NCBI GenBank assembly: GCA_946411695.1
Contig: CAMKEX010000014.1
Coordinates: forward strand, 1-32,238
Length of the DNA stretch: 32,238 nucleotides
Source of the DNA: an uncultured Lachnospiraceae bacterium
GTDB taxonomy: Bacteria > Bacillota > Clostridia > Lachnospirales > Lachnospiraceae
Reading direction: 5' to 3'
Shown: in pieces, positions 1 to 9,109 of the stretch
Layout: every line of letters begins with the position of its first letter
Position numbering within the stretch: the first letter of the stretch is position 1
The notes under the pieces: generated by a model
What the model saw: only the letters and a program-made list of their open reading frames with translations
Database searches by the model: none
What the model was told of the DNA's origin: nothing
Program-made: the position numbers and the translations under genes

Positions 1-210
1 GGTATTATTTCTCAGGATCACGATCTTGAACAGATGTATTTTGATAGCTTTCTCAGTATTTCTTATCTTGAGAATGCTGACATCCGTCCCGCATTCAACA
101 AACTCCTGAAACTTAGCGAGAAGTTCAATGTAGACTTTTACGTCAGTATCTCTCTCGATGATCATGAGATCCCCGAGGAGCTGAAGGAGTATGTGACCGT
201 TTCACTTTAA
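1..210 (+). CDS. C-terminal part of an uncharacterised protein (truncated by the window edge)
   Basis: Frame 1 is open from base 1 to TAA at 208-210 (GIISQDHDLEQMYFDSFLSISYLENADIRPAFNKLLKLSEKFNVDFYVSISLDDHEIPEELKEYVTVSL*); followed by a terminator hairpin. Confidence 0.6.
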   Translation, partial: GIISQDHDLEQMYFDSFLSISYLENADIRPAFNKLLKLSEKFNVDFYVSISLDDHEIPEELKEYVTVSL

Positions 211-238
211 TACTTTATTTTGACAGGCAAGTCCGTCA

Positions 239-275
239 GGGCAGGGGCAGGAAACAGCGCCCCTGCCCGATTTTA
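239..275 (+). terminator. Rho-independent terminator
   Basis: Perfect 10-bp stem GGGCAGGGGC / GCCCCTGCCC (239-248 / 259-268) followed by GATTTTATC. Confidence 0.65.
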
Positions 276-366
276 TCGAAGTTAACAGACCGTTTTTGCC
301 GACAGTTTTCTTAAAACTGTGACAGCAGCGGATCCAGGCAGGAAGCATTGATCGGAAAAACCGGAT

Positions 367-1746
367 ATGGAAGAAAAAAGAGGGCGGGGAAGCCGCATAA
401 GACAGCTGATTCATATTGATATCGGCATGGTCATTTTTTTTATCATCCTGATTTATTTGTTCTTTAGCATCGCACAGTATGTGACCTCCGATAAAACGGA
501 GGTCTATGAAGTGCGTATGGGAACACTCTCCGACAATGTTTTTTACCGCGGAATCGCCCTTCGCAAGGAGACCATTGTTGACAGCCGTTATTCAGGCCGT
601 GTCAATTATTACAATAAAGAAACTGACCGTGTCGCTGCAGGAGGACTGGCCTATTCTGTGGATGAATCCGGAGAGATTGCCGACTATGCGGATGCCAACA
701 TGCAGGCGGGGGAATATTTCACGGACGCGGATCTTGAGAATTTCCGAAGCCAGTCGATCCGGTTTGCAAGGGAGTTTAATCCCGACCGCTTCTATGCGGT
801 CTACGATTACAAGAGTTCCTCGTCAAGCCAGGCTCAGAAGATCAGCAACCGTGCCATCCTCGCCGGGATCAAGAACCTTGATTCCACCTCCATTCACACA
901 GTCAGCGCCAGAGAGACAGGGGCTATCGTCTATTCCTACGACAATTACAGCGATAAGAAATTCGAAGATCTGACTCCCCGGGACTTCGACAGTTCCCAAT
1001 GCCGCAAGGTTCAGCTGCAGAACGGCCAGACGATCAAGAAGGGCAAACCAGTATACCGGGTTGTCAGCGACGTAAACTGGTCTGTCGCCGTTCTCGCCGA
1101 TAACAGGGAGACTGCCAAACGGCTGGAGGAGGAAGAGTACGTAGAGGTGCGCTTTCTCAAAAACAACTACACCTCCTGGGCGCATGTAACTACCCGCGAG
1201 GACAAGGATGGAAACGCCTATATCAACCTGAAGTTCTCTAATTCCATGGAGGCTTTCTGCACGGACCGCTTTGTTGACATAGAGATCCTCTCCAGCGAAA
1301 AGAAGGGTCTCAAGGTCCCCAACAGCTCGATTACACACGGAGAGTTTTTCCTTGTTCCCAAGGAATATGTATTTGAGGGATCCAACGGACAGCAGGGCGT
1401 CCTTCTCCGCGTCTATACAGGAAACGGCAGTAACAGCCAGGGAACGAGATTCATCGCTGCTGTACCTTACAGCGAAACCGATGACGAATACTATCTGGAT
1501 AATTCCGTTCTCAGGGACGGTGAGATCCTGGAGAGGCCCAATTCCAGCGATCAGTTTACTCTGGGGAAAAAAGAGAAGCTGATCGGTGTGTATTATATCA
1601 ATAAGGGATACCCTGACTTCAGGGAAGTCAAGATCCTCAAGCAGAACAGTGACTATTCCATCGTTTCCTCCAACGAATTCTACGGCCTGCAGGAATACGA
1701 TTACATTGTTCTTCATGCGGATTCCATCCGCTTTAACAATTATTGA
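367..1746 (+). CDS. HlyD-family-like membrane-anchored protein (periplasmic adaptor/secretion accessory type)
   Basis: 459-aa ORF with a single N-terminal TM segment (IGMVIFFIILIYLFFSIAQYV) followed by a region with HlyD-like features (YRGIALRKETIVDSRYSGRVNYYNKETDRVAAGG). Sits directly upstream of yggS-sepF. Confidence 0.6.
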   Translation: MEEKRGRGSRIRQLIHIDIGMVIFFIILIYLFFSIAQYVTSDKTEVYEVRMGTLSDNVFYRGIALRKETIVDSRYSGRVNYYNKETDRVAAGGLAYSVDESGEIADYADANMQAGEYFTDADLENFRSQSIRFAREFNPDRFYAVYDYKSSSSSQAQKISNRAILAGIKNLDSTSIHTVSARETGAIVYSYDNYSDKKFEDLTPRDFDSSQCRKVQLQNGQTIKKGKPVYRVVSDVNWSVAVLADNRETAKRLEEEEYVEVRFLKNNYTSWAHVTTREDKDGNAYINLKFSNSMEAFCTDRFVDIEILSSEKKGLKVPNSSITHGEFFLVPKEYVFEGSNGQQGVLLRVYTGNGSNSQGTRFIAAVPYSETDDEYYLDNSVLRDGEILERPNSSDQFTLGKKEKLIGVYYINKGYPDFREVKILKQNSDYSIVSSNEFYGLQEYDYIVLHADSIRFNNY

Positions 1747-1825
1747 TGATTGAAATTGATTGATAAAAATACCGATGCGGACCTGCACAGGCTGCAGGAC
1801 TGCGCATCTGATAAAGGAGCTTGAA

Positions 1826-2518
1826 ATGATTGCTGATAATATCCGAAGTATGGAAGACCGTATACAGAAAGCCTGTGAGCGCTCCGGAAGAAAACGGGAC
1901 GACGTCACACTGATCTGCGTTACCAAGACCATGCCGGTGGAAGACCTGCAGCAGGCCTACGATGCCGGCCAGCGCTCATTCGGAGAGAACCGGGTACAGG
2001 AGATCAATGATAAGTTTCCCAAACTTCCCGACGACATCCGCTGGCACATGATCGGACATCTGCAGACCAATAAGGTCAAATACCTGATGGACAAGGCTGT
2101 GATGATCCACAGTGTCGACAGCGCTCATCTGGCAAAGGCAATCAGCAAAGAAGCTGTCAAGGCCGGGCGTGTGATGGATATCCTGCTCGAGGTCAACGCG
2201 GCAGGAGAGGAGAGCAAATTCGGACTGGGCTATGAGGAAGTCCTGCCTCTGATCAGAGAGATCGCCCCCCTTCCCGGGATCCATATCTGCGGTCTGATGA
2301 CAGTCGCTCCCTATACAGATGATCCTGAAACCAACCGCGTTTTTTTCAAAAACTTACGGAAATTAGCTGTTGACATCGAAGGTCAATCCATTGATAATGT
2401 CTCTATGACTGTTCTCTCCATGGGTATGACCGGAGATTTTGAAGTCGCAATAGAGGAAGGCGCGACCCATATCCGAGTGGGCACCGCTATTTTTGGCAAA
2501 CGAAATTACGATATCTGA
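1826..2518 (+). CDS. yggS: YggS/YlmE-family pyridoxal-phosphate homeostasis protein
   Basis: Motifs VTKTMPVEDLQQAYDAGQRSFGENRVQE, WHMIGHLQTNKVK, LSMGMTGDFEVAIEEGATHIRVGTAIFG. ATG at 1826 is preceded by AAAGGAGCTTGAA, so the listed 1760 start is probably too long. Confidence 0.93.
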   Translation: MIADNIRSMEDRIQKACERSGRKRDDVTLICVTKTMPVEDLQQAYDAGQRSFGENRVQEINDKFPKLPDDIRWHMIGHLQTNKVKYLMDKAVMIHSVDSAHLAKAISKEAVKAGRVMDILLEVNAAGEESKFGLGYEEVLPLIREIAPLPGIHICGLMTVAPYTDDPETNRVFFKNLRKLAVDIEGQSIDNVSMTVLSMGMTGDFEVAIEEGATHIRVGTAIFGKRNYDI

Positions 2519-2657
2519 TAGCATTTGCGCTGCTGCCTGGCCTGCGGGCATGAAAGACAGTAAGTGTATTGTGCTATTTGCTTTGCTGCTGGTCAGTTTT
2601 GATCATGCAGCATATATGATCCCGTTTCCGGGATCGTTCAGACAGGAGGATTTGATT

Positions 2658-3215
2658 ATGAGTGTTATGGACAAACTCATCAATGCAATGAAGTTCAACG
2701 ATGACCCCTATGATGAGGAAAACGAGAACGAGGAAAACGACTACTACGGAGAAGAACCCGAGAACACAGTATCGGATTTTGCAAAAGAGGAAGACGAAAT
2801 GGAAGAACTTGAGAACACTTCTGCATCCAGAACAGCAAGAAGACGCGGCATGTCCGACCGTGACAGCGCCCCCGCCCCCAGATCCACTGTAAAGCGTCAG
2901 TATTCCGAGTCCGGAATGGAAGTATGTATTGTAAAGCCTACTTCTGTCAATGATGCCCGTGATGTCACAGATCTTATTCTGCAGGGAAGCACCGTTGTGC
3001 TGAACCTGGAGGGCCTTGATGTCGATATCGCTCAGCGTATCATCGACTTTACTTCCGGCTCCTGCTACGCTGTCCAGGGCAACGTGATGAAGATTTCCCA
3101 TTATATCTTTGTCATCACCCCTTCTTCTGTCGATATCAGCGGAGACATCTCTCTTCCCACAGGTGCGGATCAGGATGGCAGTGCAGCCCTTGATATGCCT
3201 TTTACCGGCAGATAA
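2658..3215 (+). CDS. sepF: Cell division protein SepF
   Basis: MSVMDKLINAMKF start, acidic linker, C-terminal DUF552/SepF core (VCIVKPTSVNDARDVTDLILQGSTVVLNLEGLDVDIAQRIIDFTSGSCYAVQGNVMKISHYIFVITP). ATG at 2658 preceded by GACAGGAGG. Confidence 0.93.
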   Translation: MSVMDKLINAMKFNDDPYDEENENEENDYYGEEPENTVSDFAKEEDEMEELENTSASRTARRRGMSDRDSAPAPRSTVKRQYSESGMEVCIVKPTSVNDARDVTDLILQGSTVVLNLEGLDVDIAQRIIDFTSGSCYAVQGNVMKISHYIFVITPSSVDISGDISLPTGADQDGSAALDMPFTGR

Positions 3216-3243
3216 GGTCTTTTTTCACCGACTTTGAGATTTT

Positions 3244-3277
3244 GCCATGGCGGTTTAACCGTCATGGCTGTTTTTTC
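3244..3277 (+). terminator. Rho-independent terminator after sepF
   Basis: Hairpin GCCATGGCGG...CCGTCATGGC followed by TGTTTTTT. Confidence 0.75.
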
Positions 3278-3306
3278 TGTTCTGTTTTAGTAAAGGAATT
3301 GATCAT

Positions 3307-3933
3307 ATGACCCAACAGTCCACCAACAGCAGCCCGCAGGATTTCAATAAATCAAATGTTTCAAATAAATCTGGCACTTCCAACGCAGCAGACAAATCAA
3401 TGCAGGCTGCTGATACAGCTTCTCAGGACAAAACCGGCGGCCGCAGGGCCGGACGGATTCTGTTCGGCCTGCCGGTGATCGCCTTATTGATCGTGATCGA
3501 TCAGATCACAAAAGTGATCGCCGTGAATGCCCTCGGTGACGGCCGCAGGATCCCTCTGATCAAAGGCGTCCTTGAGTTTACTTTTGTCCAGAACCGGGGA
3601 GCGGCTTTTGGTATTCTGCAGAACGCTCTTCCTTTCTTTGTTGTCATCACTCTGGCGGCTCTTGCCGTGATCTGCTATATTCTCGTCCGCGTACCCGAAG
3701 ACCGTCACTTTTTACCGATCCGCCTCTGCCTCTGCTTTATTGCGGCAGGTGCTGTCGGCAATTTCATTGACCGTCTCTTTCTCTCTTATGTGCGCGATTT
3801 CATTTATTTTTGCCTGATCGATTTTCCTGTTTTTAATGTCGCCGATATCTATATCACCTGTGCAACAGTGATCCTGATCCTTCTCATGCTCCTGTACTAC
3901 CGCGATGAAGAGGAGCTGTCTTTTCTGAACTGA
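3307..3933 (+). CDS. lspA: Signal peptidase II (lipoprotein signal peptidase) with a Ser/Asn/Asp-rich N-terminal extension
   Basis: IDQITKVIAVNAL, FTFVQNRGAAFGIL, GAVGNFIDRLFLSYVRDFI, FPVFNVADIYI are LspA signature segments. Confidence 0.95.
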   Translation: MTQQSTNSSPQDFNKSNVSNKSGTSNAADKSMQAADTASQDKTGGRRAGRILFGLPVIALLIVIDQITKVIAVNALGDGRRIPLIKGVLEFTFVQNRGAAFGILQNALPFFVVITLAALAVICYILVRVPEDRHFLPIRLCLCFIAAGAVGNFIDRLFLSYVRDFIYFCLIDFPVFNVADIYITCATVILILLMLLYYRDEEELSFLN

Positions 3934-4054
3934 CACGAAACTGCCCTAAGGGCGAATCGCGCAAACAGCACCCATGCAGGAACAGATCAAATCACCGGCA
4001 CATGCGCCTGCCCGCAGGCGGCAGTAATCTTTTCTGCCCTGAAAAAGGAGCCAT

Positions 4055-5161
4055 ATGACTGATAATGACAGGTTAAATGCTGCGGCCGCTGCCGTTTCCC
4101 AAGCTGCCGAAGAGTATTCCGGAGAAGCTGCCGGAGAATATTCCGGAGAAGATCTCTCGGATCTCTCCGTAGATGTAGATGATGAAGGGGAAGGGGAGGA
4201 CGTACAGACCGACTCTTGCGGAGGTGACCGCTTCTCCTTTGTCATCGGACCGGACAGGGCAGGAGAGCGCATCGACAAGGTGATCTCCGACTGCATGCCC
4301 GGACAATCCCGCAGCTATATCAAAAAACTGATCAAGGACGGCAATGTGGTGCTGACCGGACCGGGATCTGACAAGAGCGTCAAACCCAGTACAAGTGTCG
4401 CAGGCGGAGAGCAGGTTTCCGTTTTCCTGCCCGTCCAGATGCTTCCGGATATCCTCCCCGAGGACATTCCCCTGGATATTCTCTATGAGGATGAGGACGT
4501 CCTCGTTGTCAATAAGCCCAAGGACATGGTCGTCCATCCCGCTGCAGGCCACTACAGCGGCACTCTGGTAAATGCGGTACTGTTTCACTGTAAGGGCAGC
4601 CTCTCCGGTATCAACGGCGTCCTGCGCCCGGGTATCGTACACAGGATCGACAAGGATACTACAGGCAGCATCATCGTGTGCAAAAACGACGCTTCCCACC
4701 GAAGTATTGCGCAGCAGCTGGCGGAACACTCCATCGTCCGCAGATACAGGGCAATCGTCCTTGGAAACATCCGGGACGATGAACTGACTATTGACCAGCC
4801 TATAGGACGTGATCCCTCCGACAGGAAAAAAATGGCTGTCCGCCGCGACGGCAAAAAAGCTGTCACCCATGTCCGGGTCCTTGAGCGCTTCGGCAGCTAT
4901 ACCTACATCGAATGCAGGCTTGAGACCGGGAGGACCCATCAGATCCGCGTCCATATGGCATGGTGCAGACACCCCCTGCTGGGAGATACCGTTTACGGAA
5001 GCCGCAAAAAATCCCCCTATACAACATATGGACAGTGTCTGCATGCCCGCACACTGGGCTTTGTGCATCCTGTCAGCGGTCAATACATTGAGACTGAGGC
5101 ACCTCTCCCTGAATATTTTGAAAAAATTCTCAGAAATCTCCGGTCAGACAAAATGAAATAA
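4055..5161 (+). CDS. RluD-family 23S rRNA pseudouridine synthase with an acidic N-terminal extension
   Basis: S4-like segment (GERIDKVISDCMPGQSRSYIKKLIKDGNVVLTG) and catalytic motif (GIVHRIDKDTTGSIIVCKND; ETGRTHQIRVHM). Confidence 0.93.
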   Translation: MTDNDRLNAAAAAVSQAAEEYSGEAAGEYSGEDLSDLSVDVDDEGEGEDVQTDSCGGDRFSFVIGPDRAGERIDKVISDCMPGQSRSYIKKLIKDGNVVLTGPGSDKSVKPSTSVAGGEQVSVFLPVQMLPDILPEDIPLDILYEDEDVLVVNKPKDMVVHPAAGHYSGTLVNAVLFHCKGSLSGINGVLRPGIVHRIDKDTTGSIIVCKNDASHRSIAQQLAEHSIVRRYRAIVLGNIRDDELTIDQPIGRDPSDRKKMAVRRDGKKAVTHVRVLERFGSYTYIECRLETGRTHQIRVHMAWCRHPLLGDTVYGSRKKSPYTTYGQCLHARTLGFVHPVSGQYIETEAPLPEYFEKILRNLRSDKMK

Positions 5162-5315
5162 TTGCTTTTTTGAAGGGCGGAGACTATAATCTAATTTGGT
5201 GAAATTTTTTGAATTCGTCGTTCATGTATATGGACTTTCGGATAAAAATATTAACAGCTGGTTTGCAAAAAAACATGCGTTTTGAATAACAGCCATGAAT
5301 GAAGAGAGGTACTCA

Positions 5316-5957
5316 ATGAATACCATAATTACGATTGGAAGACAGTACGGATCCGGCGGACGTGAGATCGGGCAGAAGATTGCGGATCACTACGGAATCA
5401 AGTTCTATGACCGCGAACTTCTTGCGCGTGTTGCCAAAGACAGCGGCTTTTGCAAGGAGATCATCCAGAGAGAAGACGAACGTCCCACAAGCTCCTTTTT
5501 ATATAACCTTGTAATGGACACCTATTCCTTTGGCCGCGGAGCGGCAGCTGCCTTTACAGATATGCCGCTGAGCCAGAAGGTTTTTCTGGCCCAGTTTGAG
5601 ACGATCAAATCCCTGGCCAATGAGGGACCCTGTGTGTTTATCGGCCGCTGCGCGGATGAGGCTCTGCTGGACCGCAAAGATGTCCTGAATATCTTTATCC
5701 ATGCATCGGAAGAGTTCCGGATCAACCGTGTCAGAAGCTATCCCGAATACAATGAAGATGAACAGAAGGGTAAGCGCATTACCGATTTCATGGACAAAAT
5801 CGACCGCCAGCGCCAGAGCTATTACAATTATTACTCTTCAGGTAAATGGGGCAGGGCCGACAACTATGATTTCTGCATAGATTCCTCCCTGCTCGGAATC
5901 GACGGAACTGTTCATCTGATCACTCAGCTGATCGATGATTTTGAACAGCGAGGCTGA
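5316..5957 (+). CDS. Cytidylate kinase-like family protein
   Basis: P-loop-like MNTIITIGRQYGSGGREIGQKIADHYGIKFYDRELL. ATG at 5316 preceded by GAGAGGT. Confidence 0.85.
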   Translation: MNTIITIGRQYGSGGREIGQKIADHYGIKFYDRELLARVAKDSGFCKEIIQREDERPTSSFLYNLVMDTYSFGRGAAAAFTDMPLSQKVFLAQFETIKSLANEGPCVFIGRCADEALLDRKDVLNIFIHASEEFRINRVRSYPEYNEDEQKGKRITDFMDKIDRQRQSYYNYYSSGKWGRADNYDFCIDSSLLGIDGTVHLITQLIDDFEQRG

Positions 5958-6055
5958 GAAACCCGCCTGACCAGGTGAGTTTCATATGAACCGCACATAT
6001 AAAACCAGCACATAAAAACGGACGTAAATACAGATTGGAGAGTGAGTTTTAAAAA

Positions 6056-7960
6056 GTGAAACGTATCGAGTTACTCAGGAAAACCGGGATTTGTATCACT
6101 GCATTTGCACTCAGTGCAGCTCTCAGTGCTGCAAATCCGATGATGATGACTGCATATGCTTCGGACGCCACGCAGGCTGCTGCTGAATCATCCGGCGGGG
6201 ACGACGGCGGTGATTCCGGCGGTGGATCCGGAAGTGAAAGCGGAAGCGAATCCGGCGGCGAAAGCGGCGGTGAAAGCGGAGGCGAATCCGGCGGTGAAAG
6301 CGGAGGTGAATCCGGCGGCGAATCCGGCGGCGAGTCGGGAGGCGAATCCGGCGGTGAAAGCGGAGGCGAATCCGGCGGCGAATCCGGCGGTGAAAGCGGA
6401 GGTGAATCCGGTGGAGAGTACGGCGGCGAGTCGGGAGGCGAATCCGGCGGCGAAAGCGGCGGTGAATCCGGCAGTGAAAGCGGCGGCTCGGGATCAACAG
6501 ATCCTTACTCCGGCGAAAGCAGCGGCAGCGGATCCGGACAGAGCGGTTCCATCGAGACCCCGGAAGATTCTTCCCAGTCGGGCAATACCGGTTCCGGACA
6601 GTCTGACACCGCGAACTCTTCCGGCTCAAATACATCCGGCAATTCGTCATCAGGCAATACCGGTTCCGGCAATTCAAATACAACATCTTCGGATACTTCT
6701 TCGGATGCTTCCTCATCGGCTGCCTCTGCAACGCCCACAGCTCCGTCAGAGGCTCCTGCTGCAGATACCCAGCAGAATCAGCCCAGACAGACAGGTACTT
6801 CCGCCGGTCCCACAGGCAAGTACAAAGATAAGGGAACGACTCTGAATCCCGGAGAGAATCCTACCGGCTATGACCAGACCCTGAATTACACCGGTAATAA
6901 CGCAGATCTGATCGCAAGCCAGAATATTGTTTCCGGACTTTCGATCATAAAGGATGATTTCCGCTTTTACACGATCGACAAGGTACCTGCAGTCTCCGCC
7001 AAAGACCAGTCTGTCCTTGAGGATATGGACACTGCATCCAGAGAGATCGGACTTCTGTCAGAAAAAGACCTTCTCTATATCCTGAGCGAAGAAGACGACG
7101 GCTGGTTATATATCGAGTCAGGCAATGTCCGCGGATTTATCAAAAAAGATGATATCAAGAAGGGATCGGAAGCTGAATCCTCCGGAGATATTCCTTCCTT
7201 TGCGGAAGAAACCGTGCCGGCCTCCGAAAACAAGGCCTTTACCTACAAGCGCTGCACAACCAAGTCAACAGTGGTCGACAAGGACTACGCTGTAGCGGAT
7301 GTAGATACAATGATCCTTGAGAGCACATCAGATACCTCCCGTGAGATCGGATATCTTGCTCCCGGAAGCCTGTGCTATATCATTCAGCAGGCAGATGAAA
7401 AGTGGTCCTACGTAGAATCCGGCAATGTCCGCGGATTCGTGCGTTCCTCCAGCCTTACAACAGGCTCTGCTGCAAAGAAAATTGTTGCACAGACCGGAGA
7501 AGTCTCCATGACAAGCGCACAGGAGTATGTTGCACCTGCTGACAACAAGGCTCTTTATTACTCACTCAATTCTGTTCACGACGGTGTGGTCTACAGCAGT
7601 ATCCGCACAGAGATCGTGGAAGCGGCAGCAAAGTGCATCGGCAACCCTTACGTATGGGGCGGAACCTCCCTTACAAACGGCGCTGACTGCTCAGGTTTCG
7701 TTCAGACCCTTTACTCTATGTTCGGGTACAACCTTCCCAGAGTAGCAGATGCTCAGTCTCAGTACGGAATCCAGATTCCGATCAGTGACGCTGCACCCGG
7801 AGACCTGATTTTCTTCGCATCCAACGGCTACGTATATCACGTCGCTCTCTATGCAGGAGACGGCATGACCATTGAAGCATACAGCGAAAACCGCGGAATT
7901 ATCGCGACCCCCATCGGAAACCGCGATGCAGTCTGGGCGACACGCGTGATCGAAGACTGA
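6056..7960 (+). CDS. Secreted NlpC/P60 (C40) endopeptidase with two SH3-like domains and a long Ser/Gly/Glu repeat linker
   Basis: GTG start with upstream GGAGAG; signal peptide; (SGGE)n region; duplicated SH3-like blocks (SREIGLLSEKDLLYILSEEDDGWLYIESGNVRGFI and SREIGYLAPGSLCYIIQQADEKWSYVESGNVRGFV); C40 core GNPYVWGGTSLTNGADCSGFVQTLYSMFGYNLPR, PGDLIFFASNGYVYHVALYAGDG. Confidence 0.92.
   Translation: MKRIELLRKTGICITAFALSAALSAANPMMMTAYASDATQAAAESSGGDDGGDSGGGSGSESGSESGGESGGESGGESGGESGGESGGESGGESGGESGGESGGESGGESGGESGGESGGEYGGESGGESGGESGGESGSESGGSGSTDPYSGESSGSGSGQSGSIETPEDSSQSGNTGSGQSDTANSSGSNTSGNSSSGNTGSGNSNTTSSDTSSDASSSAASATPTAPSEAPAADTQQNQPRQTGTSAGPTGKYKDKGTTLNPGENPTGYDQTLNYTGNNADLIASQNIVSGLSIIKDDFRFYTIDKVPAVSAKDQSVLEDMDTASREIGLLSEKDLLYILSEEDDGWLYIESGNVRGFIKKDDIKKGSEAESSGDIPSFAEETVPASENKAFTYKRCTTKSTVVDKDYAVADVDTMILESTSDTSREIGYLAPGSLCYIIQQADEKWSYVESGNVRGFVRSSSLTTGSAAKKIVAQTGEVSMTSAQEYVAPADNKALYYSLNSVHDGVVYSSIRTEIVEAAAKCIGNPYVWGGTSLTNGADCSGFVQTLYSMFGYNLPRVADAQSQYGIQIPISDAAPGDLIFFASNGYVYHVALYAGDGMTIEAYSENRGIIATPIGNRDAVWATRVIED
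6187..6492 (+). repeat. Low-complexity repeat encoding (S-G-G-E)n, about 12-bp unit
   Basis: Repeated GGCGAATCCGGCGGTGAAAGC variants encoding GGESGGESGGES. Confidence 0.9.
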
Positions 7961-7988
7961 TTTCCTTTTATCCATTTATTCGCAAAAG

Positions 7989-8053
7989 GCATCTTTAACG
8001 AATAGTTGACGGCGTTTTATGCCGTCAACTACTTCGCTAAAGATGCTTATTTT
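7989..8053 (+). terminator. Long imperfect hairpin, probable terminator
   Basis: GCATCTTTAACGAATAGTTGACGGC pairs with GCCGTCAACTACTTCGCTAAAGATGC; followed by TTATTTTT. Confidence 0.7.
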
Positions 8054-8221
8054 TCATTGAAAAGGTGAAAAAAACGGGATGACAGCTTCCGCCGGCATCC
8101 CGAAATAAAAAAAGTGCAATTTCATGGGGATGTTTATCATGCAGCATCCTACTGCTTCGTAAATGGTATTTCCGTTTATGTTAAGGTATATTCGCTAAAG
8201 GCTTTATGCGAAAAGTATTTC

Positions 8222-9046
8222 CTAATCATCAACCTCACTGGAAAAATCCAGTATTTCTCCGGTCATTGCGTTGATGTCATAATCATATTCTACATTGCCT
8301 ACATAAAACTCAATCTCAAATTCTACTCCGTCTTCATCGTCATTTTCAAACATGGCTTTTGTAAACCGTACTTCATTTTCTGTAAATCCTGCATGTTCAA
8401 GCGCGATGCGGCGTGCCTGGTCAACATTGATATAGTTTGGGGATTTGGTCTTTTGACCCTGGGTACTTGTTTCTGATGTCTGAGTATTTTCAGCCGATGT
8501 GGTGACATCGGCGTCAGTCGACGAATGCTTATTTGCGTCCGGTGTGCCGTCAGTCACTGTTACGCCGGGCTGAGCTGTCTCCGGGGCGTTCTCAGTTACC
8601 GTCACAGGGGTTTGATCTGCCATAGGGCTTTGATTCGCGGCAGTGTTTTGATCCGTTCCGGCGGCCAGATCAGGCATATGATCGGTATCATCCTCTGAAG
8701 TGAGTGTCTGGTCCTCGTTTTCAATCTCTTTTGCAAGGATCGTGCCGTCGTCGGCGCTGATTTCATATTGGTAAAGTGTATTTTTAATATTAAATGTGAT
8801 ATTATAGACGTATTTGCCGTTTTTCTTTCTTAGCTCGGTCTGTGTCACATTTATGTCTTCCTGCTTTACTCCGGCATCGAGTCTGGCAAAGTCTTCTGCT
8901 GCCTCTGTTTCAAGAAGGTTATTATTGGAAACTGCAGAAGCCGCATAGGCTGTTCCGCCTGCAATTGCAGCGATTGTCAGGATCAGGATCATGATTCGGA
9001 CTGCAGTCCAGGAGCCTTTACTGATCATATCTTGAACCTCTTTCAC
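8222..9046 (-). CDS. PepSY-domain-containing membrane-anchored protein
   Basis: N-terminal TM; two PepSY-like segments (EDFARLDAGVKQEDINVTQTELRKKNGKYVYNITFNIKNTLYQYEISADDGTIL and YINVDQARRIALEHAGF...VEFEIEFYVGNVEYDYDINAMTGEIL). Downstream of a TCS. Confidence 0.85.
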   Translation of the reverse strand: MKEVQDMISKGSWTAVRIMILILTIAAIAGGTAYAASAVSNNNLLETEAAEDFARLDAGVKQEDINVTQTELRKKNGKYVYNITFNIKNTLYQYEISADDGTILAKEIENEDQTLTSEDDTDHMPDLAAGTDQNTAANQSPMADQTPVTVTENAPETAQPGVTVTDGTPDANKHSSTDADVTTSAENTQTSETSTQGQKTKSPNYINVDQARRIALEHAGFTENEVRFTKAMFENDDEDGVEFEIEFYVGNVEYDYDINAMTGEILDFSSEVDD

Positions 9047-9109
9047 TTGTGTTTACTGTATAGACATTCTGGTTACATATTGGAAAAAATCAGGATATAA
9101 CAGGAGAAA

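Noticed and set aside
823-1932. 369-aa - strand ORF
   Set aside because: Antisense to the HlyD-like gene and the start of yggS; no coherent domain.
6123-6845. Arg-rich (- strand) and Ala/Pro-rich (+ strand) ORFs over the NlpC/P60 linker
   Set aside because: Alternate-frame readings of the 12-bp SGGE repeat.
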